A stretch of 64,000 bases of DNA from Neoscytalidium dimidiatum. Its lineage: Eukaryota > Ascomycota > Dothideomycetes > Botryosphaeriales > Botryosphaeriaceae. Each line of letters begins with the position of its first letter. Position 1 is the first letter of the stretch. The stretch covers positions 558,001 through 622,000 of the forward strand of contig CM074704.1 of assembly GCA_037367355.1 (NCBI GenBank). Reading direction: 5' to 3'. A model generated the notes under the pieces. The model was given only the letters and a program-made list of their open reading frames with translations. It made no database searches and had not been told where the DNA came from. Both the position numbers and the translations under genes were made by a program. Positions 33,953 through 42,973 of this stretch are shown here, in pieces.

Positions 33953-34718
33953 GACGGAGTCGAGGTGGTTATTCGAGGGGCATGACACGGAGCTCCGGGC
34001 AGCAAAAGGGTCCGCAACGCGTCGAGGTGGCCGCAGAAGCTCTCTCGGGGTCACTGCGGAAGGCACACGACTAAGACCCTGTCACCGCCTGCCGATGCAG
34101 CTAGCGCCATGAAAAGTTGCCGCTGCCTGTTGGCCCAAGCTTCGAAATTTTGCGACGAAGAAAAAGCTGCGCGCACGCCAGCCACCCTTCCCACTCCACC
34201 CTTCTTCTTCCTCTTCGCCAAAAAAACACCATCTTCTCGCTCCAGAGCGCGAGATATTCACTTGAGGGCATAATCCGATCAGCGATCGGAACTCTACAGT
34301 CGGCTTTTGATCCTCACACTTTTCGGTTCGTGGGCTTCTTCCATCCTTGTGGGCTTATCGCGCTTCTTAGAGTGTGCGCGCTGGAGAGAGATCCTCTCTG
34401 TGGGCTGTTGACTTCAGTGGGCTTTTGATTCGCGACAGCGTCTCGGCTCTTGTGGGAACACGCCGCCTTGACAGTCGCTCTGTGGGCTCGTGGGCTTGAG
34501 GGTTTACTCCGCCTCGTGCGGACTCGAGGGCTGTGGGCTTTGCGCACGTTTGAGAGATCCTGATGAAAAGCTATTCCCATCGCGCCACTGTTGGCTCAAA
34601 TTCTCTCAGAGGGCTGTCGGCTTTCGCGCGTTCACCCGCGTGCTTTTCCATTTGCTTGCCACCCGCTTCACCTTCCAACTAACACTCTTTACTTGTAGAA
34701 TAACTCCCAACCGTTACA
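33953..34718. promoter_or_regulatory. Divergent upstream region of ALG6 and NSR1
   Basis: A 766-bp region with no gene. Its right half contains the GTGGGCT repeat cluster described separately. Pyrimidine-rich sequence precedes the NSR1 start. Confidence 0.5.
34330..34539 (+). repeat. Cluster of seven GTGGGCT motifs upstream of NSR1
   Basis: Exact GTGGGCT occurs at 34330, 34349, 34400, 34417, 34482, 34490 and 34533, all on the plus strand. Near-matches with CGGCTTT flank both ends (about 34,299 and 34,617). Spacing is irregular, so this is not a simple tandem array. The last copy is about 185 bp before the NSR1 start. Confidence 0.8.
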
Positions 34719-36466
34719 ATGGCCAAGGTTAAGGCTACGAAGCCCACCAAGGGCGCCGTCAAGGCCGAGACTCCCAAGTCTAAGGTCGCCTCCATCAAGG
34801 AAGGTCGCGTTACCAAGCCCTCCCAGACTCCTAAGGCCAAGGCCAAGGAGACCGCCAAGGCTGCCGCCTCCAAGTCCGACAAGAAGAGCAAGAAGGCGAA
34901 GGCGCCCAGCCCGGAGCCCGAGTCCGACAGCGATGAGGAGATGACCAGCGACAGCTCCGCCAGCAGCGAGAGCGAGTCCGAGTCTGACTCCGAGTCTTCC
35001 GCTTCGGAGGCCGAGGGCAAGCCTGCGCCCAAGGCCAACGGCACCGCTAAGAAGGTTGCTGCGAAGGAGGACTCCGACTCTTCTTCTAGTGAGGAGGACA
35101 GCGATGACAGCGACAGCGACGAGAGCGACGCTGGTGTTCCTGTCAAGGCCAACGGCACTGACAAGAAGACTGCTGCCAAGAAGGACGGGTCCAGCGACTC
35201 TGAGTCCGACTCTGAGGCTGACTCTGATTCTGACTCCTCTGATTCTTCTGAGGAGGAGAAGGCTCCTGCTCCCAAGAAGGCTGCTGCCACCAAGAAGGCT
35301 ACTGCCACCAAGAAGGCTGCTGCCAAGGCCGAGTCCGAGAGCGACAGCGACAGCGACTCTTCTGACTCCGACTCGTCTGAGGATGAGGCTCCTAAGGCTA
35401 AGAAGGCCAAGGCTGTAAGCATATATGAAAGAAGTTACTCATATTCGTCATACTAATTTTGCACAGGCTTCCTCTGATGACGCCGACTCCTCCTCTTCTG
35501 ACTCTGATGAGGAGGACTCTGAAGAGACCACCTCTAGTGAGGAGGCCCCCTCCAAGAAGCGCAAGGCTGATTCTGAGGCTTCCGCGGTTACCAAGAAGAG
35601 CAAGACCACTCCGGAGAACGAGGGTCAGGGCTCTCCTAATCTCTTCGTTGGCAACCTCAGCTGGAACGTCGATGAGGAGTGGCTGGGCCGTGAGTTCGAG
35701 GAGTTCAGCCCCAAGGCTGTTCGCATCGTGACCGACCGCAACACTGGCAGGTCCAAGGGGTAAGCTTATTCGCACTCATTTCCTGGCTAAAAACCATTGT
35801 CGATACTAATGAAGTCGTCGTCGTCGCAGATTCGGTTATGTCGAGTTCGAGACTGTTGAGGCTGCTACCGCGGCTCTCAATGCCAAGAAGGGTGCCGACC
35901 TGGACGGCCGCCCTCTCAACCTTGACTTCAGCACTCCTCGTCCCGAGGGTCAGAACCCTAGGGACAGGGCCAACAACCGTGCCCAGCAACATGGCGATGT
36001 CCCCAGCAGGCCTTCCGACACTCTCTTCGTCGGCAACCTCTCGTTCGAGGCGACCCCCGACAGCGTCACCGAGCTCTTCCAGGAGTACGGGACGATCACT
36101 CGCGTCTCGCTGCCCACCAAGCCGGAGGATGGCATGCCCAAGGGCTTCGGTTATGTCGGCTTCAGCTCCGTCGAGGAGGCTCAGGCTGCTTTCGATTCTC
36201 TTCAGGGTGCCGAGCTTGACGGCCGTCCCGTCCGTCTCGACTTTGCTGCTCCTCGTGATAACAACGGTGGCTCCGGCCGTGGTGGCTTTGGCGGCCGTGG
36301 TGGCGGTCGCGGTGGCAGCCGCGGCAGCTTTGGTGGTCGCGGTGGTGGCCGCGGTGGTGGCCGTGGCGGTTTCGGCGGCCGTGGAGGCGCTCGCGGCGGT
36401 CGCGGTGGCTCTACCAACCGTGGTGGCTTCGGCGACTTCCAGGGCAAGAAGATCTCCTTTGACTAG
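34719..36466 (+). CDS. NSR1: Nucleolin-like protein Nsr1/Gar2, two RRMs plus RGG tail
   Basis: Three exons, 34719-35414, 35467-35759 and 35830-36466, give 541 aa. The N-terminal 285 residues alternate Lys/Ala-rich patches with long Ser/Asp/Glu blocks, typical casein-kinase-2 substrate stretches of nucleolin-like proteins. RRM1 begins at LFVGNLSWNV (about 291) with RSKGFGYVEF spanning the second splice; RRM2 begins at TLFVGNLSFE (about 393) with PKGFGYVGFS. The C-terminal 65 residues are a dense GRGG/RGG domain ending KKISFD. Nsr1/Gar2 acts in the nucleolus in pre-rRNA processing and small-subunit assembly. Intron 1 (52 nt) and intron 2 (70 nt) are standard. The CT-rich leader is as expected of a ribosome-biogenesis gene. 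Identity is secure. Confidence 0.96.
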
Positions 36467-36999
36467 AGTGCTTGCTGCTTCCTTGGTGCATTGTTTCATG
36501 GACGGTAAGTTTTCATGGGTGCTGGATATGCTTTAGGGTTGATTCATGATTGGGAACGGTTCAAAAAAAAAGTTTGTGAATTCGGACTTCGTGGGTTTCA
36601 AGTACAGGATGCTTTTTATTTTCTCTGCTCAGCTTTATATATCCGAACACTGGGTACAGACGGCGGTAGGTTTCGACTGGCTGCGTAATCGATGTTCTTA
36701 TTTTCGATACTTCAGTTCCGCTCTGTGACGTCTGATGATCAAATGTCCAATGGCCTTCGCGATGGCAGGTACCCGATCAAAATTTGAGCTGCCATTGACC
36801 AATTGAGCAATGAACCGCTTCCTAGACGCATGATATCCGCAAGACTTCTGTCGTTTGTGGCGTGAGAAAAGGGCTGGGATTTTCCTGAGACCGCGCACAG
36901 ACCAGGCAAAAATGTTCGGATAAGAACGAAGCCATAGCTCCTCCGCCTTGCCCGCTCCACGCCTCTCCCAACATACCAGTCCGCTGTTCATTGCCCAAA
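36467..36999. other. Intergenic between NSR1 and the Ofd1-like gene
   Basis: A tandem plus-strand spacer of 533 bp, holding the NSR1 3' end and the next promoter. No coding signal. Confidence 0.5.
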
Positions 37000-39231
37000 A
37001 TGCCGAAGCGCAAGGCCGAGGATAGCGTCGCCGTCAATGGCAAGTCCAAGAAGCGCGCCCTCTCGGACGAAGAGGCGCGGTCGAACTTCCGCAAAGGTCT
37101 CTTCGACACCAAGGTGCTCGAAGATTACCAGAAGCAATATGCGGACTCGCAGCCGTAAGCAGGCCACCATTGGAAAGCCTTCGCCGGCGAGATCCAGGAC
37201 TCAGAAGTTTTAATTGACTCGCCCCCCGCACACAGCTACAAGCACGCCGTGATCCAGAACCTAGTCGACCCGCAGCTCCTGCGCAACGTGCGCGACGAGA
37301 TCCGGCAACACATCTCCTTCACGCCCAAGGAGACGGACATCTACAAGATCCACCAGTCCGGCGACCTGGCCAACCTCGACGGGCTGGACGACTCGTCCCT
37401 GGCGAAGCTCCCCTCGCTCCTGCAGCTGCGCGACGCCCTCTACTCGTCCGCCTTCCGCCGGTACATCGCGGCCATCGCGGGCTCCGGCCCGCTCAGCGGC
37501 GTCAAGACGGACCTGGCCATCAACGTGTACACCCCCGGCTGCCACCTGCTGTGCCACGACGACGTCATCGGCAGCCGCCGCGTCTCGTACATCCTGTACC
37601 TGCTCGACCCGGACAGGCCCTGGAAGCCCGAGTGGGGCGGCGCCCTGCGCCTGTTCCCGACCGAGGAGCGCACGGCGGCCGAGGGCGGCGAGCCCGTCAA
37701 GGTGCCGCTGCCGGACCCCACGGTCGTCATCCCGCCCGCGTTCAACCAGCTGTCGTTCTTCACGGTGCAGCCGGGGGAGAGCTTCCACGACGTCGAGGAG
37801 GTGTACAAGCGCGCGGAGGGGGATGCGGAGGAGGACGGCGGACGCGTGCGCATGGCCGTGAGCGGCTGGTTCCACATCCCGCAGGAGGGCGAGGAGGGGT
37901 ACGAGGAGGGGCTGGAGGAGAAGCTGGCGGAGCGCAGCTCGCTGCAGCAGCTGGAGAGCGGGGCGAAGGCGGCGCAGTTCGACCTGCCGCAGCAGCGGTG
38001 GTTCGAGTACCCTGCCGACGAGAAGGAGGGAAAGCCCGAGGAAAAGAAGGGCAAGGGCAAGGGCAAGGGCAAGAAGGCGGAAGACGAAGACGAAGACGAG
38101 GAGCAGGCGCCCCTCACCGAGCAGGAGTTCGAGTTCCTCCTCAAGTTCATGACGCCGACGTACCTCGCCCCGGACACGGTCGACGACCTCAGCGCCATGT
38201 TCGCCGACGACTCGTCCCTCCGCCTCGCCAACTTCCTGTCCAAGTCCTTCTCCGCCCGCCTGCGCGCCTTCCTCGAGGCCCGCGACAAGGAGGCGCCCCC
38301 GACCATGCCCGCGCCGCCGTCCCGCGCGCGCAACACCGGCGTCGCGTGCCCGCCCCACAAGCACCGCTTCCTGTTCCGCTACCCCACGCGCGACGCGAGC
38401 GGCGGTGAGCAGGGAGGCGAGGAGGAGCTGTCCCCCTACGACGAGCTCCTCGACGTCTTCTTCCCCAGCGTCGCCTTCAAGAAGTGGCTCGCCCTCGCGA
38501 CGGGGCTGACGCTGACGAAGGCCAGCATCCTGGCCCGCCGCTTCAGGAGGGGCATGGACTACACGCTCGCGACGTCGTACGACGAGGAGCAGCCGCAGCT
38601 GGAGGTCACGCTGGGCATCACGCCGAGCAAGGGGTGGGGCGAAGACGACCAAGAGGAGGAGGAGGAGGAGGAGGAGGAGGAGGAGGAGGAGGAGGCGGAA
38701 GCGAACGGCGAGGATGGAGAGGGCGCAGAGAACGGCGAGACGAACGGGAAGAAGGCGGCGTCCCCGAAGAAGGGCAAGGAGAAGGGGAACAAGAAGCAGG
38801 CTCAGGAGCCCGCCCCTGAAGACGACGACAACGACACCCCCGGCGGCTACGAGATGTACATGGCGGCCGACGACGACGATGACGACGAAGACGAGACCGC
38901 CTCCAACGACGGCGTCGACGTCACCTCCGCCTCGAAGAACAAGGCCGCCGAGGGATCGACCATGACGGGCGCGGGCAAGCGCCGCAAGGCCGACCCGGCC
39001 GTCTACCGCGCCAGCGGCGGCGACGACGACGACGGGGTCCTGTTCAGCATGCCTGCGGGTTGGAACTGCATGAGCGTGGTTCTGCGCGACACGGGCGTGC
39101 TGCGGTTCGTGAAGTACGTCAGTCAGGCGGCGAAGGGGGATCGGTGGGATGTTTGCGCGGATTTTGGGGTCGAGTTCGACGAGGATGACGAGGAGGAGGA
39201 GGATGGGGATGGGGATGAGATGGAGGAGTGA
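37000..39231 (+). CDS. ofd1: Prolyl dihydroxylase Ofd1/Tpa1 (OGFOD1 family)
   Basis: Two exons, 37000-37154 and 37236-39231, give 716 aa. The first exon (MPKRKAED, with NGKSKKR) supplies a basic likely nuclear signal. The catalytic 2-oxoglutarate/Fe(II) domain follows: CHLLCHDDVIGSRRVSYILY with H159 and D161, and GESFHDVEEV with H236, completing the HxD...H iron site; GRVRMAVSGWFH supplies the 2-oxoglutarate-binding arginine. A second, non-catalytic domain is interrupted by acidic low-complexity linkers, including a run of 18 Glu in 19 residues coded by GAG repeats near 38,655-38,695. Family members hydroxylate ribosomal protein uS12 and affect translation accuracy; fission yeast Ofd1 also controls the sterol regulator Sre1. 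It is convergent with TPC1. The enzyme call is secure; which regulatory role applies here is unknown. Confidence 0.93.
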
Positions 39232-39556
39232 TCGGAGAGGGTTGATGAACCGAAGAGAAGATGATGAAGAGTTAGAGGGAATAAAGACAGGAGTGCTGCG
39301 AGGGAGGATTGAGGTTTCTCGCTCGCAGAACCAAATGATGTGACTGAAGAGAGACACACTGCTCGGCGCGGAGACGGGTTCGAAAACAAAAAAATTTCAT
39401 ATATATTAGATACCCCGAAGTTTCCAAGGGGGGGCCTCTGGGTATTAGCTCTACGCGGATTAAAAAGGATCTAAGGCGGTAGGAAGGGGGAAAAAAAAAG
39501 GTTTACAAGAAACGGAATGCTTCTACATCTTTCATAAGAATTCAGACCGCCCACTT
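39232..39556. other. Convergent 3' spacer
   Basis: Spacer between the stops of the Ofd1-like gene and TPC1. Purine-rich sequence and short A runs only. Confidence 0.5.
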
Positions 39557-40759
39557 CTACACTTCCTCCTTCAATCGTTCTTCCATGGCCAAGAAGATCT
39601 TCATCACCCGCTCATACGTCCACATCGTCACTGCGCTCGTCGGCGCCGCCTTCAGCAGGCTGACGGTCAACCCGCGATACAAACCCCTCAGCCCTTCCCG
39701 CCGCAAGATCGCCTTCACCGTCCCCAGCACGCCCTGGTCGTACACGGGGATGTTCCTGTGCACGTACCGCGCCCGCGTCGGCCCCTGCACCTGCAACCGC
39801 TTGCGCACCGTGTCCAGCGGGAACACGGCCGTCTTGGCGACGACGGAGGCGCCTACGCCGGCGACGGCGTCGCCCGAGCCGAACGGCAGCGCGGCGAACG
39901 ACGAGGCCACGGGCTTGAGCGTCTCGTACGCCAGGAAGAAGAGGCCCATGTGCGGGAAGATCTGGGCGACGGCGGCGCCGGCGCCGCGGAAGAAGCCGTG
40001 CGGGCCTTCGGAGCGCGCGATCTCGGCGATCGAGCCGGCCAGCGAGGTGTAGACGCGCGAGGGGCCCTGGGCGGCGAAGCGCGTGCGCAGCAGGTCGAGC
40101 GGGTAGGTGGCCGTGGTGGCGGCGGTGCCGGCGACGGCGCCGGAGGTGAAGGTTACGAGCGAGTCCGGGAGGTGGCGGGGTTGCTGGTGCTGGCGGGTCC
40201 GTTGCGCTTGTTGCTGCTGCTGCTGTTGTTTTGCGGGGAATTCGAGGGATTGAAGGAAGGCGGAGGTCGAGCGGTAGGTGAGGAACTGCACGCTGCCGTA
40301 GCACAGGTAGAGGGCTTCGGCGGGGATGTTGCCCTTCCAGAGCCCCGTGATGCCCTCTTCGCGGAGGATGTGCTTGAGCGTGCCCAGGGTGCCTTTATAG
40401 ATTGGGCCGCCCTGCGCGGAGGGGTGCGACAGCGGGTCGCTCAGGGAGTGGACTTGGAGTTGGAGTCGGATCTTTATGACGTCGAGCGGGGCGATGACGA
40501 ATCTGGGAGGGAGGCGTCGCGCGTTAGTTGAGGACTGAATTCAGAGATGTGGAGGTGTGACAACGCGGAATCATTTGTCGGTGAGAAGCGAGGAGTGAAG
40601 CGCACCTGGAGACCAGACCGGCGATGGCGCCAGCGCCAACAACCTGCCAGCGGGAGCCCTGAGAATAGCTGTCAGTAAAATGCGCGCGCGGGGATATTGT
40701 TGAGGAAGTTGTTGGAGTGAGCGCACCTCATCCTTCAGCTGCTCGACCTTGCCAGACAT
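39557..40759 (-). CDS. TPC1: Mitochondrial thiamine pyrophosphate carrier Tpc1
   Basis: Three exons, 40759-40727, 40658-40606 and 40502-39557, give 343 aa. The exons join [11 protein letters not shown] to [18 protein letters not shown] and then [20 protein letters not shown]. Three mitochondrial-carrier signatures are present: [20 protein letters not shown] and [10 protein letters not shown], with six expected helices. The HSLSDP segment and the overall pattern match Tpc1, which exchanges cytosolic thiamine pyrophosphate across the inner membrane. A Gln-rich insertion (seven Gln, then more Gln) sits in the loop between the first and second repeats, longer than I would expect in this family. 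Introns are 68 and 103 nt. The first exon is only 33 nt. The substrate assignment is from family resemblance. Confidence 0.9.
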
Positions 40760-41239
40760 ACATCCAGGGGGTCCGGTAGCTCGCGCCTCGAGAACCGGAG
40801 GTGTAGGGGAAAAATTGGAAAATTGGCGGGAGAAAGAGGGCGAAGTTGGATGAAAGATGCGGCGGCGCAGTTAGTTTGTTGGACTGGACGTTACGTATTT
40901 TGGCGAGCGCTGATTCGCGGCGGCGTGCATGCACCGGCACCCCGGCTCAGCTCCGGCATTCCCCAAAAGTGCCGGCCGGGGCTGATGGGCTCCTGCTTCC
41001 CTCCGGCTGTTCCCCGCAAGAAACACATGCGTCTTCCCTGCCAGGAACCGCCGAGCTGCCTGTCAGTCCACCACCCGATCCATATCATCCTTAGCCCCGA
41101 ACAACGCCATCCCCGCAGCCGTCATTTCGCACTGCCCCGCAAGACCCAGCTCTCCAAAAAAAAAAAAAGTACCAAAGTTCTCTGACAAGCCACAAAACCC
41201 ATCTCTCAGCAGGAAGAGCAGTGCATTCGATCCAAGAAA
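40760..41239. promoter_or_regulatory. Divergent promoter region of TPC1 and the dioxygenase gene
   Basis: A 480-bp region between two start codons of genes for mitochondrial proteins. No specific site is assigned; an A14 run lies near 41,156. Confidence 0.45.
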
Positions 41240-42973
41240 ATGCTGCGTCGGCTGTACGCCCAATCCGGTAAACCTCGGCACGTTGACGCAGCTCTGGTGA
41301 CACGTAGTTGTGCAAAGCAACACTATGAATTTTCGACAGTAGCCCGCAGCTCGCTACAGCTTTCAAAAATCCCTAGGCGAACTGCTACTGCTCCGAAGGG
41401 TTCCTCTGGGATTGCTGCATTCAAGAGGACTGGGCTTCGCCATGTGAGCAGCAATGCTCTGCGGCAGGAAATCCAGGAAGATGCGTACAAGACATCGACT
41501 GGTCACGGACTGCCCAAAAGCTTGGAAAATGACATCGATGCCGTTCAGTCTGGCAAACACAGGATTGAAGAAACAATCAAGCTGGGCAACAGAGAGAAGC
41601 GTCGTCGTGTGGAAGCGTCTGAGACCGTCGAATTTGGCGTCCCTGTGGGTGGCTCCGGCCTCACCTACCCAGCCAAGATGGATGCCGTGTTTGCACGAGA
41701 CAGCTGCACATGCCCTCTATGCGTGGATCCCTCAAGCAAGCAGAAGCACTTCCAGACCTCGGACATCCCAGCCGATATCAAGGCCACCTCAACTCTGGAC
41801 CCGGAAAAGCAGACGCTGGAAATCACCTGGACCAACGACATCCCAGGATTCCCCAAGGACCACGTTACTCGCTTCGACCTGAAGCCTGCAGCTGTCACCT
41901 GCAGAGACTCCATATACCACCCCCTCGAGCCGAAGAACAGACTCGTCTGGGACGGCAAGACCATCGCCGAGAAGAACAAGTGGATCCCCTACGACCGCTA
42001 CATGAAAGATGACGACGTCCTGCACGAGACCCTGGAGCAGCTCGGCCGCTACGGCCTCGTCTTCCTCACCAACGTCCCGGACGACGAGAAATCCGTCGAG
42101 CGCATCGTCAGCCGCATCGGCATCCTCAAGGACACCTTCTACGGCCGCACCTGGGACGTCAAGTCCGTCCCGAACGCCAAAAACATCGCCTACACGCCCG
42201 GCTACCTCGGCCTGCACATGGACCTCATGTACGTGACCAACCCGCCGCACCTGCAACTCCTGCACTCCCTCCGCGCCCGCTCCCCCGGCGGCTCGTCCAT
42301 CTTCTCCGACAGCCTGCACGCCGCCTTCGAGCTCGAGCGCACCGACCCCGCCGCCTTCGACGTCCTGACCACCGTCCCCGTCCCCTTCCACTACAAGAAC
42401 GACAACCAATCCTACGCCAAGTGGCGGCCGACCATCGAGCTCGCCGCCCCGCTGGCCGAGCTCGCCCCCAACCCGCCCACCACCGCCATCAGCGCCAGCC
42501 CGCACGACGCCCTGGCCTCCTCCCTCGCCGGCCGCGAGATCCTCGAGGGCGCCGGCCCGCCGCCCCCGCGCATCAAGTGCGTCAACTACTCCCCGCCCTT
42601 CCAGGCGCCGCTCGCCCCCGCCGCGCTCGCCGACCTCGGCCTGCAGGGCCTGGTGCCCTTCGGCCCGCTCGCGACCGCGCGGTTCGCGCGCCTGCACGCG
42701 GCGCTGCGGAAGTTCGCGGCGCTGGTCGAGCGGCGGGAGAGCCTGTTCGAGCACCGGCTGGAGGAGGGCGAGTGCGTGATTTTCGACAACAGGAGGGTCC
42801 TGCACGCGCGGCGGGCGTTCGATGCGAGTCAGGGGGAGAGGTGGCTCAAGGGCGCGTACGTGGATGACGACGTGTTTTACAGCCGGTGGAGGGTGCTGGC
42901 GGAGAGGGCGGCGGGGAGGGAGGGCGAGGGCGGGAGGGTCTGGGAGGGGTTGTATGGCGGGGGTCGGCAGTGA
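41240..42973 (+). CDS. Gamma-butyrobetaine hydroxylase-like 2-oxoglutarate dioxygenase
   Basis: A frame of 577 aa with an Arg-rich, acid-poor N-terminus that fits a mitochondrial presequence. A 72-nt open stretch at 41268-41339 (GTAAAC to GACAG) could be an intron; splicing would shorten the presequence by 24 residues. The GBBH-type N-terminal zinc module appears as CTCPLCVDPSSKQKHF (about 155-170). The TauD/GBBH fold follows with YGLVFLTNVP, TAYTPGYLGL-type NIAYTPGYLGLHMDLMY giving the HxD iron ligands (about 326-328), and FDNRRVLHARRAF giving the distal His (about 521). Gamma-butyrobetaine hydroxylase and trimethyllysine dioxygenase are the first and last oxidative steps of carnitine synthesis; which of the two activities applies, or a related one, is not decided by the sequence. 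It is divergent from TPC1. Confidence 0.82.
   Translation: MLRRLYAQSGKPRHVDAALVTRSCAKQHYEFSTVARSSLQLSKIPRRTATAPKGSSGIAAFKRTGLRHVSSNALRQEIQEDAYKTSTGHGLPKSLENDIDAVQSGKHRIEETIKLGNREKRRRVEASETVEFGVPVGGSGLTYPAKMDAVFARDSCTCPLCVDPSSKQKHFQTSDIPADIKATSTLDPEKQTLEITWTNDIPGFPKDHVTRFDLKPAAVTCRDSIYHPLEPKNRLVWDGKTIAEKNKWIPYDRYMKDDDVLHETLEQLGRYGLVFLTNVPDDEKSVERIVSRIGILKDTFYGRTWDVKSVPNAKNIAYTPGYLGLHMDLMYVTNPPHLQLLHSLRARSPGGSSIFSDSLHAAFELERTDPAAFDVLTTVPVPFHYKNDNQSYAKWRPTIELAAPLAELAPNPPTTAISASPHDALASSLAGREILEGAGPPPPRIKCVNYSPPFQAPLAPAALADLGLQGLVPFGPLATARFARLHAALRKFAALVERRESLFEHRLEEGECVIFDNRRVLHARRAFDASQGERWLKGAYVDDDVFYSRWRVLAERAAGREGEGGRVWEGLYGGGRQ

Noticed and set aside
34555..34640. Possible C/D-box snoRNA (CTGATGA near 34,558)
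   Set aside because: No convincing box D or closing stem at the right distance; a chance match in the NSR1 leader.
34679..35422. 247-codon minus frame opposite NSR1
   Set aside because: Ser/Leu/Ala-rich antisense of the Ser/Asp/Glu/Lys tract; a shadow.
37261..39357. 698-codon open frame on minus, opposite the Ofd1-like gene
   Set aside because: It is Leu/Arg/Val-rich antisense to a clear, conserved enzyme in GC-rich DNA; no motif of its own.
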